The translations under genes and the position numbers were made by a program. The notes under the pieces are model-generated. The model was not told the origin of the DNA. It searched no databases and was given only the letters and a program-made list of their open reading frames with translations. Of a stretch of DNA of 13,640 bases, positions 1 through 8,906 are shown piece by piece; the stretch's first letter is position 1, and every line of letters starts with the position of its first letter. The stretch is taken from assembly GCA_024636405.1 (NCBI GenBank), contig JAGXHC010000238.1, positions 1-13,640 of the forward strand, written 5' to 3'. Source of the DNA: Sulfitobacter sp. (GTDB lineage Bacteria; Pseudomonadota; Alphaproteobacteria; Rhodobacterales; Rhodobacteraceae).

Positions 1-732
1 GATGGCGAGCGAGATGAGGGTCATCATTCCCGGCAGCCGCTCTCTCAGCTCGCGCCACGCACCTTGCAAAAAAACCAGACCGCCGTAGAGGAAGACGATT
101 GTGGAGAGCACAGGCGCCATCCATTCCGATCCGGGGAACGCCGGAGCCTGATAGCCAAGCAAGTCCTGAATAGGGGCAGACCAGACGACAACCGGAACGG
201 TGACAGCGAAGGACAGCCAGAACCGATCCCGGAACTTCTCGGGGGTATGGCCTTGATGTTTGTCATGGCTATCGTGGGCAGCATGGCCCGCATGTTCGGA
301 TGAAGGTTTTGGCGTGTTGGTCTGACTGCCAGATGATTTCGACGCGTCGGACGCCTTGTCATCGTGCTTTTCATGACCTGCATGTGCGCCATGCTTGGCG
401 GCGGGGATTTCGACCTTTGAATTAGGTATGGCAGGTTCGGGGGCCGCCGCCGATCCGCTGTCTTCTGCGTGGTCTTCATGATCCTCAGCGGCTGTTTCCT
501 CAGGAGGTGTATCTTCTGCCGGCTTGGCGGATTGCAAACCAAGCTCGTGCACAGCCGATTTGATATCGGATACCGCCACGCGGGTTTCGTCATAGCGAAC
601 CGTCGCGTTCTCCGCTGCAAAATTCACCGTTACGCTTTCAACGCCGGGAACCTCGCCGATCCGGCTCTCGACTTCGTCAAGGCTCCATACCGACAACATG
701 TCATCAACTTTGATCACGCTCGTTTTCATCAT
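1..732 (-). CDS. CopB-like P1B-type copper-translocating ATPase, N-terminal part (cut by window edge)
   Basis: An open minus-strand frame of 244 codons runs off the left edge. Tandem ATGs at 732 and 729 follow an AAAGGA ribosome binding site; either could start, the second being better spaced. Residues 3-67 form a ferredoxin-like heavy-metal-associated (HMA) domain. Residues about 83-162 are an Asp/Glu/His-rich linker with many His residues (HAGHEKHDD, HAGHAAHDSHDKHQGH). Two membrane segments follow (about 171-189 and 205-225), then GAWRELRERLPGMMTLISLAI, the sequence leading into the third helix of CopB/CopA ATPases. The catalytic domains (TGE, CPx/CPH, DKTG) lie outside the window. Members of this family pump Cu+ or Cu2+ out of the cytoplasm. 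Oddly, the HMA metal site GMxCxxC is M12-L-S-V-W-S17 here, so both cysteines are replaced by serine. Cu/Ag specificity is inferred from the His-rich CopB-like N-terminus; other P1B metals remain possible. Confidence 0.88.
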   Translation of the reverse strand, partial: MMKTSVIKVDDMLSVWSLDEVESRIGEVPGVESVTVNFAAENATVRYDETRVAVSDIKSAVHELGLQSAKPAEDTPPEETAAEDHEDHAEDSGSAAAPEPAIPNSKVEIPAAKHGAHAGHEKHDDKASDASKSSGSQTNTPKPSSEHAGHAAHDSHDKHQGHTPEKFRDRFWLSFAVTVPVVVWSAPIQDLLGYQAPAFPGSEWMAPVLSTIVFLYGGLVFLQGAWRELRERLPGMMTLISLAI

Positions 733-834
733 CCGTTCCTTTGGAAATCTTCTATCCGGGGCGTCAGGTGTTCTTGACTGGAGGCAATAATGGTTCGGGG
801 CTTAGTGCGGACATTCGGGGCCATTTTTTGGCTC
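733..834. other. Leader region of the copper ATPase gene, no gene seen
   Basis: About 100 bases lie between the doubtful small ORF and the ATPase start. They contain the ATPase ribosome binding site (minus strand AAAGGA, just upstream of 732) and a weak dyad TTGGC-N7-GCCAA near 826-842 that overlaps the end of the small ORF. I do not see a convincing CueR or CopY operator or a clear -35/-10 pair. Confidence 0.4.
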
Positions 835-936
835 TTATGGCCAATGTGTGCCGAGTTTTTCGATGCTGATACCTGATTGTTGCCGTTGCATAGGTGACGT
901 GCTGCAGGAATTCAGACGCAGGTCGGCTTTGGGCAT
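835..936 (-). CDS. Doubtful 33-residue ORF or gene remnant
   Basis: The ORF begins MPKADLRLNSC and ends KLGTHWP, then TAA. It is preceded by a strong ribosome binding site, TGAGGAG, 7 bases before the ATG, and starts about 50 bases after the stop of the acetate kinase remnant, in the same direction. It has no membrane segment and no motif I recognise. It could be a real small protein, or the 5' end of a gene once downstream of ackA whose body has been deleted. The good ribosome binding site argues that a real gene once started here; the length and low-complexity composition argue against a present function. Confidence 0.3.
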   Translation of the reverse strand: MPKADLRLNSCSTSPMQRQQSGISIEKLGTHWP

Positions 937-986
937 TACAAATCTCCTCAAAAAATCTCCGGGTTCTAGATGAAATACCACGCCGG

Positions 987-1335
987 CTAAGTGGACCCCT
1001 GCGGCGCATTGGCACCGATGCCGCCGGTAAACACCAAACGGTCGATCCCACCCAAAGCCACTGTCAGGCCAGCAAGATGCCGCCGGGCATGGTAGCAGAA
1101 ATACGCCACCGCCTCGGTTGCCGCGTCATCAGTGCTTTGCAGTAATTCCTGCATGTTGCGGCTGATCCCGGACAGGCCAAGAAGGCCGCAAGCCGGACAG
1201 GGGGGCAATAGGCGGCAAGTCGCGATGGAACGAAGTATCAAAGCAAGCAATCTGAGTGATATCCGGTCGCGCAATCCGCACCGCATCGATCCCGGCGATA
1301 TTGGCGGGAAGATGCAGGGGGGAGGTTTGTTCATA
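987..1335 (-). pseudogene. ackA: Acetate kinase remnant (ackA), deleted and frameshifted
   Basis: Two pieces of acetate kinase are readable in different minus-strand frames. Piece one (about 1335-1204) reads PLHLPANIAGIDAV and then ITQIACFDTSFHRDLPP, matching the PLHNPANLxGI and VAVFDTAFHxTMP blocks that sit in the middle of AckA. Piece two (1187-987) reads GLLGLSGISRNMQELL and then ALGGIDRLVFTGGIGAN, the late-third blocks of the enzyme, ending in TAG. Compared with the roughly 400-residue family, the N-terminal third with its start codon, about 110 residues between the pieces, and everything after the GGIGEN block are missing. The frame changes between about 1204 and 1187, where the deletion junction must lie. 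The intact enzyme interconverts acetate + ATP with acetyl phosphate + ADP; this copy cannot be functional. Confidence 0.85.
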
Positions 1336-1401
1336 GGTTGTGTCACGGCGTTCGCGCGCGCGACGCTTTCGGTTTGGCAGTGTGCATCTGGTGAACGGTA
1401 T

Positions 1402-1704
1402 TCATTTGACGGCCCTTTCGGAGAAGTAGTTGAACAGCGGTACAAACAGGACCGCGATAAACCAGCCATAGGCGAAGGTTTCGGCCAGCCCGATGACGAA
1501 GCTGGAAAGGCTAATCCACGCAACGCCCGGAAGCAGCGGGAGCCAGGCCTGATACATCGTCATCGTGGGAAAGATCAGGCCGAAGCCGACGCACAAGACG
1601 AAGGATATCGCGAGGAATATTCCGGTGCTCATCCCAACAGCATAAATCGATAGCCGCCCGGTCTTGGTTTTCATCGAACCGGCAAATTCGTGGTCCTGAG
1701 GCAT
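1402..1704 (-). CDS. DUF5676-type small membrane protein
   Basis: A 100-residue protein starting MPQDHEFAGSMK. The start at 1704 has a GGAG ribosome binding site 9 bases upstream; an inner ATG (residue 11) has a poor one, and the longer open frame upstream lacks any. Residues about 19-45 (YAVGMSTGIFLAISFVLCVG) form one hydrophobic helix and 56-93 (VAWISLSSFVIGLAETFAYG...) form one or two more, ending in SERAVK. Layout and sequence fit the DUF5676 family, recalled from motif and context rather than searched. The biochemical role of the family is unknown; members often sit near metal-transport genes, as here with the copper ATPase. It is the first gene of the minus-strand cluster, and its TGA overlaps an ATG (ATGA at 1405-1402) opening a 20-codon frame that is probably not a gene. 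Confidence 0.72.
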   Translation of the reverse strand: MPQDHEFAGSMKTKTGRLSIYAVGMSTGIFLAISFVLCVGFGLIFPTMTMYQAWLPLLPGVAWISLSSFVIGLAETFAYGWFIAVLFVPLFNYFSERAVK

Positions 1705-1831
1705 GATATGATCTCCGATTATTCGCTGTTTCGCATGCGTTTGCTGTCCGTTTAGACGCGCAGTGCCGGGAAGCATTACATGGCGGCTCGAAAAACACCG
1801 CCCACGACTGCAAGGCTTCGAGCCCAATCGA

Positions 1832-1850
1832 GAAACGTTTCATTATCATT
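1832..1850. promoter_or_regulatory. Palindrome GAAACGTTTC with adjoining CATTATCATT
   Basis: A perfect 10-base palindrome (1832-1841) is directly followed by CATTATCATT (1841-1850), which resembles half of a Fur-type box (GATAATGAT repeats). It lies about 130 bases upstream of the DUF5676 start. A metal-responsive operator would fit the copper ATPase cluster, but only a half-site is present, so this is weak. Confidence 0.25.
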
Positions 1851-1893
1851 CTTTAAGTATGCGGGATTGCTGAGTGGTACATATGGTGGGACC

Positions 1894-1912
1894 GAATTCA
1901 TCACATGAATTC
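1894..1912. promoter_or_regulatory. Perfect 19-base dyad GAATTCAT-CAC-ATGAATTC
   Basis: Two exact 8-base arms are separated by three bases. The size and symmetry suit an operator for a dimeric regulator. It lies about 190 bases upstream of the DUF5676 start and about 320 upstream of atpD. I do not recognise the regulator. Confidence 0.45.
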
Positions 1913-1949
1913 AACGCCGTAGCTGGGCAGACGAGCAGATTGACATCCC

Positions 1950-1969
1950 ACTGACCCGACAGTGTCAGT
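1950..1969. promoter_or_regulatory. Dyad ACTGAC-N8-GTCAGT next to a TTGACA hexamer
   Basis: Arms of six exact bases flank an 8-base centre; the inner bases also pair (ACTG...CAGT). A consensus-like TTGACA lies at 1940-1945, ten bases from the centre of the first arm. A regulator bound here would cover the spacer of any promoter using that hexamer, but no convincing -10 box is seen. Confidence 0.35.
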
Positions 1970-2069
1970 TGCTTGGCCGCCAATGGCTGTAATCTTTTAG
2001 CGCGGCAAACGTCTAACACAAACACGAGGACGTGAGGTCTGTCTGTCGTTTCGCCGGACGGGTCGCGAA

Positions 2070-2086
2070 GCCTGTTTCAAACAGGC
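2070..2086. promoter_or_regulatory. Perfect 17-base palindrome upstream of atpD
   Basis: GCCTGTTT and AAACAGGC are exact reverse complements around a single central C. A one-base centre cannot form a normal RNA hairpin loop, so a protein-binding operator is more likely than a terminator, although AAAATTT follows. It lies 145 bases upstream of the atpD start and is the best operator candidate for the N-ATPase operon. The regulator family is not identifiable. Confidence 0.5.
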
Positions 2087-2117
2087 AAAATTTGGATGAG
2101 CGGCAACAGGCAATCCG

Positions 2118-2163
2118 GGCCAACGCCTGGACGATTTAGTCGCCGTTCTTTGGGCGCTTGGCC
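2118..2163. repeat. Imperfect inverted repeat in the atpD leader
   Basis: GGCCAACGCC (2118-2127) is nearly complementary to GGCGCTTGGCC (2153-2163), with one unpaired base. It could form a stem in the mRNA leader about 70 bases before the atpD start. There is no U-run after it, so it is not an intrinsic terminator. Confidence 0.3.
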
Positions 2164-2227
2164 TGACGGCAACAGGATGATGCGGTTCGGTGGGCAGATT
2201 GATGGTTTTGATTAAATGAATGGGTAA

Positions 2228-4034
<1,807 letters not shown>

Positions 4035-4038
<4 letters not shown>

Positions 4039-4322
4039 CCGAAAAACCCGACAAGACAGTCGAGGACATCGCACGGCGGGCAGCGCGGATGAAAGACAGG
4101 CGCGACCATCCGGGGCCAAGCCCGCTGCGCGGGCTCGGTGCGTTCGGCATGATCGGCTGGTCGATCGCCGTCCCGACCGTCGGGGGCGCGTTTCTGGGGA
4201 TTTGGCTGGACCGTGTGGCACCACAGAACTTCTCTTGGACCATCGCGCTGATCCTTGGCGGCGTCGCGGTTGGCGGGCTGATCGCCTGGGCTTGGATTGA
4301 AAAGGAAGGGGACGGCAAATGA
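4035..4322 (+). CDS. atpQ: N-ATPase membrane protein AtpQ (AtpI/AtpZ-like)
   Basis: A 95-residue protein with a basic, Arg-rich soluble N-terminus (1-35, RRAARMKDRRD) and two hydrophobic helices (about 37-58 and 65-88). The first helix ends in GAFLGIWLDR, the motif of the AtpI/AtpZ family. In N-ATPase operons this position, third after atpD and atpC, belongs to AtpQ. Its role is not proven; AtpI-type proteins help assemble the c-ring, and a link to divalent cation transport has been suggested for AtpQ/AtpR. The ATG overlaps the atpC stop in ATGA and its own TGA overlaps the atpR ATG, so translation is probably coupled. Confidence 0.92.
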
Positions 4323-4618
4323 TAGTCATCGACTGGGCCGAGTTGGCGGCCGGGCTGGCCATTGGGGCAGCGATAAGCGCATTCTATTTTGCCGGGCTGG
4401 CTTTTGGCGTGCGGATTGCTCTTGTCTCCGCGCGGCCAACGGCAACCCTGATGCTCAGCGCCGCGCTGCGGATTGTGCTTCTGTTGGCCATTGGGTGGGT
4501 GGTTTCGCAGGCTGGCACATGGGCGTTTATCGGCTATGCGCTGGCGTTCCTGATCGTGCGTCTTGTCGCCGTGAACCTTCCCCGCCGCACACCAACAGAG
4601 CGCACAGGATGGAACTGA
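4319..4618 (+). CDS. atpR: N-ATPase membrane protein AtpR
   Basis: A 99-residue protein with three predicted membrane helices (about 8-35, 42-63 and 66-87). Several arginines sit within or at the edge of the helices: R32 and R39 around helix 1, R51 inside helix 2 and R81 in helix 3. Membrane arginines are the noted feature of AtpR, which occurs only in N-ATPase operons and is thought to interact with the acidic c-ring during assembly. That role is inference from family literature. The start overlaps the atpQ stop by four bases, and the end overlaps atpB by ten. Confidence 0.9.
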   Translation: MIVIDWAELAAGLAIGAAISAFYFAGLAFGVRIALVSARPTATLMLSAALRIVLLLAIGWVVSQAGTWAFIGYALAFLIVRLVAVNLPRRTPTERTGWN

Positions 4619-5304
4619 CACCAGATAGCACGATCATCTTCGAGGTGTGGGGATTTCCCATCAATGCCACGATCGTCAATACCTGGATCATCATGGCGGT
4701 ATTGACCGGCGTTTCCATGTTGATCACCCGGCAGCTGCGCCCGGATGTGCCGCCGAACCGTTGGCGCACCACGCTGGAAGTCATAGTGCAGGGCATCCAG
4801 AGCCAGATCGAGGAGATTTCCAGACGGCCATCGCGCCACCTGCTTTATTTCGTGGGCACGCTTTTTCTGTTCATCGCCACGTCGAACCTGATGCTGGTGG
4901 TGCCGGGTTTCGATCCGCCGACAGCGTCACTTTCAACAACGGCAGCACTTGCACTGTCAGTCCTGATTGCGGTTCCGCTGTTCGGCATCACCAGTCGGGG
5001 CGTTGGCGGTTATCTGAAGACCTATCTGCAACCTTCGGTCATCATGCTGCCCTTCAACATCATCAGCGAGTTTTCCCGCGGCATATCGCTCGCCATCCGG
5101 CTCTACGGAAATATCATGAGCGGTGCGGTCATTGCGGCGATCCTGCTCAGCGTGGCGCCGTTCTTTTTTCCGGTGGTGATGGACGTTCTGGGCCTGCTCA
5201 CCGGATTGATCCAAGCCTACATCTTCGCGATTCTCGCAACAGTCTACATCTCTTCGGCGTCAGTCGACCCGGACACATCCACCGCAAAAAAGGAAATTCA
5301 ATGA
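4609..5304 (+). CDS. atpB: N-ATPase Fo subunit a
   Basis: The stator membrane subunit that forms the two ion half-channels, 231 residues with about five or six helices. The essential arginine is R164 in SLAIRLYGNIMSG, matching R210 in SLGLRLFGNMYAG of E. coli. The last helix carries IQAYIFAILATVYIS (201-215), equivalent to LQAFIFMVLTIVYLS. PSRHLLYFVGTLFLFIATSNL (74-94) is the usual start of helix 2. The start at 4609 gives MELTPDSTIIFEVWGFPIN, a normal short N-terminus; a longer frame from 4297 lies over atpQ/atpR and is rejected. It overlaps atpR by ten bases, and its TGA overlaps the atpE ATG. Confidence 0.96.
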   Translation: MELTPDSTIIFEVWGFPINATIVNTWIIMAVLTGVSMLITRQLRPDVPPNRWRTTLEVIVQGIQSQIEEISRRPSRHLLYFVGTLFLFIATSNLMLVVPGFDPPTASLSTTAALALSVLIAVPLFGITSRGVGGYLKTYLQPSVIMLPFNIISEFSRGISLAIRLYGNIMSGAVIAAILLSVAPFFFPVVMDVLGLLTGLIQAYIFAILATVYISSASVDPDTSTAKKEIQ

Positions 5305-5588
5305 CCGATCTAGGTATCATCGCCTTCATTTCGATCTTCACCGCCGGCCTCACTGTTGCATTTGGCGCGATTGGTCCGGCGTTGGGTGAAGGCCGTGCAG
5401 CGGCACAGGCGCTGAGCGCGATTGCACAACAGCCTGACGCGGGGGCGACAATTTCGCGGACGTTGTTCGTCAGCCTCGCAATGATCGAATCCACCGCGAT
5501 CTACTGCTTTGTCGTCTCCATGATCCTGATCTTCGCCAACCCGTTCTGGAATGCAGCACTCGCGCTTGCACAGACAGCGGGTCAATAG
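5301..5588 (+). CDS. atpE: N-ATPase Fo subunit c (two-carboxylate rotor subunit)
   Basis: A 95-residue hairpin of two helices (about 5-42 and 52-80) joined by the loop AQQPDAG (42-48), equivalent to the RQP loop. This is the rotor ring subunit. The ion site in helix 2 is E63-S64-T65 followed by A-I-Y68, the pattern of Na+-binding c subunits such as Ilyobacter tartaricus (E65-S66-T67 with Y70). In helix 1 the place of the Na+ ligand Q32 is taken by E30 (GPALGEGRAAA), giving two carboxylates per site, an arrangement known from the Fusobacterium Na+ rotor. Coupling ion is therefore uncertain: N-ATPases reported as Na+- and as H+-driven both exist. The ATG overlaps the atpB stop in ATGA. Confidence 0.96.
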   Translation: MTDLGIIAFISIFTAGLTVAFGAIGPALGEGRAAAQALSAIAQQPDAGATISRTLFVSLAMIESTAIYCFVVSMILIFANPFWNAALALAQTAGQ

Positions 5589-5591
5589 GCC

Positions 5592-6362
5592 GTGTCGGTC
5601 GACTGGATCACCGTTGCTGCCCAGCTGGTCAACTTTCTGGTGCTGGTCTGGCTTCTGAAGCGGTTCTTGTACCGCCCTATTCTGGACGGTGTCGATGCCC
5701 GCGAGGCCGAGATCGCCGAACGGATGTCTGAAGCATCCCGCGCGAGGGAAAAGGCCGAAATCGCGGAAGCCCGTCACAACGACGAGATCGCCACTTTTCG
5801 CACCAGCGAAGCGTCCATGATAGACAGCCAGCGTCAAAAGTCCGAGGCAGAGCGGGACACCCTGTTGGCGGAGGCGCGCGCAAGGCTGGCGCAGGAGCGC
5901 AAAGACTGGGAAGCGCATCTTTCCCAGGAAAAGCGCGGCTACATCGCACAGTTGCACCGGTCGGGGGCGGCGTCGTTGGTGTCGCTTACCGGCAAGGCAC
6001 TTCAGGATCTGGCCGATGAGACACTGGAGGAACGCATCGTTGCGCATGTCGCCCGTCAGCTAAAGCCGATGGCGGACGATTTGCGCAAGATGGCAGATGA
6101 TGGCACGCCTGCTGTCGTGACGACGCGCCACGTTCTGCCTGATGCTGCCCGCGCAAAGCTGGTGGTGCAATTGAAGGACTTGATCCCGGAACAGAAGTTG
6201 CAGTTTGAAACCGATCCCAAGCAAGCAACTGGGTTGATCCTGCGCATGGGTGCCGTGCATGTCGCTTGGACCGTGGACAGTTATATCGAGGGGCTGGACG
6301 CATTGTTGGAAGAACATCTGCTTCATGATCCAGCCGTGAAGGTGGGGACCGATGAGCACTGA
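5592..6362 (+). CDS. atpF: N-ATPase stator subunit b with delta-like C-terminus
   Basis: The peripheral stalk protein, 256 residues, about 90-100 longer than a usual b subunit. The GTG start at 5592 gives [20 protein letters not shown], with one N-terminal membrane helix (about 6-24), then [17 protein letters not shown], standard for subunit b. Residues about 35-120 are highly charged and helical, the coiled-coil stalk. The C-terminal part (about 172-240) changes character: [22 protein letters not shown] resembles the end of subunit delta (DPSLIGGxVxRIGDxVIDGSV). No separate delta gene is present in the operon, so this subunit probably does both jobs. It lies three bases after atpE, the only non-overlapping junction, and overlaps atpA by 11 bases. 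Confidence 0.94.
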   Translation: MSVDWITVAAQLVNFLVLVWLLKRFLYRPILDGVDAREAEIAERMSEASRAREKAEIAEARHNDEIATFRTSEASMIDSQRQKSEAERDTLLAEARARLAQERKDWEAHLSQEKRGYIAQLHRSGAASLVSLTGKALQDLADETLEERIVAHVARQLKPMADDLRKMADDGTPAVVTTRHVLPDAARAKLVVQLKDLIPEQKLQFETDPKQATGLILRMGAVHVAWTVDSYIEGLDALLEEHLLHDPAVKVGTDEH

Positions 6363-7890
6363 AAGTGCCGATACCGATGGGGGCGAAGACAGGTTGCTGA
6401 GAGCTCTGATCGAGGGCCCGTCGCCGAAGCCTGTGCTGACCGAAATCGGTCGGGTCGCCGAAGTTGGCGACGGGATCGCCATCGTGACGGGCCTTGCCCG
6501 TGCGCTGTCCGACGAACTGCTGGAATTCGCGTCCGGTGTGCAGGGGATCGTCTTTGACCTAGAGGCCGACCGGCTGGGCGTTGTCCTGCTTGGCGCGTAC
6601 GACCGAATAACGGTCGGCGAAGCTGTGCGGCGCACGCGGCATGTCGTCAGCGTGCCGGTCGGACCGGCCCTGTTGGGCCGTGTCGTCGATGCCCTTGGCC
6701 GACCCCGTGACGGAAAGGACCCGATTGCCGCCGTCGCAAGGCGTCCGATCGAAGCAGAGGCCCCCGAAATCCTTAACCGGTCGGCCATCACACGTCCGCT
6801 GGCAACGGGGATAAAGGCGATTGATGCGGCGGTGCCGGTGGGCCTGGGTCAACGTGAACTGATCGTTGGCGACCGGCAAACCGGCAAGACGTCGATCGCC
6901 GTGGACGCGATCTTGAATCAGGCAACAACCGGCGTCATCTGCATCTATTGCGCCATCGGTCAACGTGGTGATGCAGTGGCCAAGGTTATCGGAGCCCTCA
7001 AGACCGGTGCCATGACGCAGAACACCATCGTGATTTCAGCCGGAGACGAGGATCCGCCGGGCCTGTCATTCATCGCGCCTTTTGCCGCCATGACGATGGC
7101 CGAATATTTTGCCAGTCAGGGCTGCGATATTCTGGTGGTGCTGGATGATCTGACCCATCACGCGCGGTCTTACCGTGAACTGTCGCTGCTGCTGCGGCGT
7201 CCGCCAGGCCGCGAGGCCTTTCCGGGCGACATTTTCTATCTGCATGCCCGGCTTCTGGAACGTGCCGGAAATTTTACGAAACAGGCGGGCGGCGGCTCGA
7301 TTACGGCGCTGCCGGTGGTCGAAACCCAAGCCGAGAACCTGTCCGCCTATATTCCCACTAATCTGATCTCTATTACCGACGGCCAGATATATCTATCGCC
7401 GCGACTGGTGCGCAAGAACCAGTTTCCTGCGGTCGATCTGGGGGTGTCGGTATCGCGTGTCGGCGCCAAGGCGCAATTGCGCGCATTTCGGGACGTGGCT
7501 GGCAACCTGCGTGTCACGCTTTCGCAATTTGAAGAACTGGAGGACTTTGCCCGCTTCGGGACGCGGCTCGATGACGCGACCAAGGCGCGTCTGGAACGCG
7601 GTGCCGCAGTCCGCACAGCCCTCAGGCAGCCCGAACGCGATCCGATTGCAGCTGCCGAACAATTGGCCGTTCTGATTGCCGCGATGGAGGGGCTGTTTGA
7701 TGGTCTGCCAGAGGCCGACGCAATTGCCGCGATGGCGCGGATAAGAGCGGTTGCAGCCGACGCGCTTGGCGATATCGCAACGCGGATCGCTGCCAATGAA
7801 CCCATGCGTGACGAAGACCGCGAACGGATCATAGAACTCGCGCGCGGGGCAGGGGAGACGAGCGGAGGCGGCAATGGTCCAGACGCTTGA
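6352..7890 (+). CDS. atpA: N-ATPase F1 subunit alpha
   Basis: The non-catalytic nucleotide-binding subunit, 512 residues, normal length. Walker A is GDRQTGKT at 173-180, as in other alpha subunits. The arginine finger that completes the beta active site is R369 in [10 protein letters not shown] (366-375). [20 protein letters not shown] (319-338) and [10 protein letters not shown] (343-352) are also characteristic. The N-terminus (1-30) is acidic and shorter in recognisable delta-binding sequence than typical alpha, consistent with the missing separate delta subunit, though this is inference. It starts 11 bases before the atpF stop, and its last 17 bases overlap atpG. Confidence 0.97.
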   Translation: MSTESADTDGGEDRLLRALIEGPSPKPVLTEIGRVAEVGDGIAIVTGLARALSDELLEFASGVQGIVFDLEADRLGVVLLGAYDRITVGEAVRRTRHVVSVPVGPALLGRVVDALGRPRDGKDPIAAVARRPIEAEAPEILNRSAITRPLATGIKAIDAAVPVGLGQRELIVGDRQTGKTSIAVDAILNQATTGVICIYCAIGQRGDAVAKVIGALKTGAMTQNTIVISAGDEDPPGLSFIAPFAAMTMAEYFASQGCDILVVLDDLTHHARSYRELSLLLRRPPGREAFPGDIFYLHARLLERAGNFTKQAGGGSITALPVVETQAENLSAYIPTNLISITDGQIYLSPRLVRKNQFPAVDLGVSVSRVGAKAQLRAFRDVAGNLRVTLSQFEELEDFARFGTRLDDATKARLERGAAVRTALRQPERDPIAAAEQLAVLIAAMEGLFDGLPEADAIAAMARIRAVAADALGDIATRIAANEPMRDEDRERIIELARGAGETSGGGNGPDA

Positions 7891-8797
7891 GATCCTTTCG
7901 CATCGCACCGAAACGCTGACCAGCATTCGCGGGATCGTTCACACGATGAAGACCCTGTCCGCCATCAATGCTCTGCCTTATGACCACGCGGCAACAGCCA
8001 TAGAGGCTTATCAACGGACCATTCTGGAAGGGTTCCGGGCGTTTGTGCACCACAACGGCGCGTTAATGCTGACCGCGAAACGACCATCCAAGCGCGCGGT
8101 TGTCGTGTTCGGTTCTGATCACGGCCTGTGCGGGGGCTACAATGAATTGCTGGCTGACGAGGTGTCCAAGCATCTGGAGAGGCACGGTCATGAACCCACC
8201 TCCGCTCTGGTCTTGTGTGTCGGCGCGCGGATGAAAGTTGCACTGGTGGCGCGGGGCATCGTGCCTGAGCGCACTTTACTGCCACCCGCCTCGGCCGACG
8301 GTATCGGTCGGCTTGCCGGCGTTCTTGCCGCCCGACTTGATGAGATATCGCGCCAATCGCAGCCGGACGAATTAGCGGTGGACCTTGCATTTACACAGCG
8401 TGTTGCGGGAGGATCGCAAGACCCAGTAGTGCGAAGCCTGCTGCCCCTCGAGCCAAAACTGATTGCGGACCTTGTGGATCAGCCGTGGGAATCGCGGTCC
8501 CTGCCTGCCTTCACGATGCCCGCCTCGGATCTGCTGGCCGAACTGATCGTGGGGCATCTTTTCTCCAGTCTTTTCCGCGCATCGGCAGAGGCCATGGTGA
8601 CCGAAAACGCTGCCCGGCTTGCCTTGATGCAACAGGCCGAACAGTCAATTGACGACAGGCTTGAGGAATTGAAAGCTGAGACCAGAACAGTGCGGCAAAC
8701 CGAAATCACCACCGAACTTCTTGACATCATCGCCGGGTTCGAAGCGCTGAGCAAACGACGCCAAAGGTCGACGACGGCATCCAACGATCCAACGTAA
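7874..8797 (+). CDS. atpG: N-ATPase F1 subunit gamma
   Basis: The central rotor shaft, 307 residues, slightly longer than usual (about 285-295). The N-terminal helix reads [23 protein letters not shown] (8-30), equivalent to the conserved IxxRIxSVxxTxKITx[16 protein letters not shown] (80-93) matches SDRGLCGGLN. The C-terminal helix has the residues [20 protein letters not shown], matching MxxAxxNA. The core Rossmann-like domain lies between. It is the last gene of the nine, as expected for N-ATPases, and no further atp gene or clear terminator follows. The ATG at 7874 lies within the end of atpA. Confidence 0.95.
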   Translation: MVQTLEILSHRTETLTSIRGIVHTMKTLSAINALPYDHAATAIEAYQRTILEGFRAFVHHNGALMLTAKRPSKRAVVVFGSDHGLCGGYNELLADEVSKHLERHGHEPTSALVLCVGARMKVALVARGIVPERTLLPPASADGIGRLAGVLAARLDEISRQSQPDELAVDLAFTQRVAGGSQDPVVRSLLPLEPKLIADLVDQPWESRSLPAFTMPASDLLAELIVGHLFSSLFRASAEAMVTENAARLALMQQAEQSIDDRLEELKAETRTVRQTEITTELLDIIAGFEALSKRRQRSTTASNDPT

Positions 8798-8906
8798 CGT
8801 TGAGGGCTCTTGTTTTGCAAGCAAGGGCGATCAATGTCACGGCCGCGATTTTGGAGTACCGCCGCAACCTCCACCATCGTCACGACGTTTAAGGCGTCAT
8901 TCGCAG

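Noticed and set aside
45..620. 191-codon minus-strand ORF
   Set aside because: It overlaps the copper ATPase frame on the same strand; its Arg/Pro-rich sequence is an out-of-frame reading of the His-rich linker.
1343..1405. 20-codon ORF MNTVHQMHTAKP... whose ATG overlaps the DUF5676 stop
   Set aside because: No homology seen, no own ribosome binding site, and it runs into the acetate kinase remnant; the ATGA overlap could be chance.
4297..4608. N-terminal extension of atpB over atpQ and atpR
   Set aside because: The sequence there is out-of-frame AtpR; the ATG at 4609 gives the normal start of subunit a.
8798..8880. Terminator after atpG (CTTG-TTTTG-CAAG hairpin)
   Set aside because: The stem is only four base pairs and no T-run follows.
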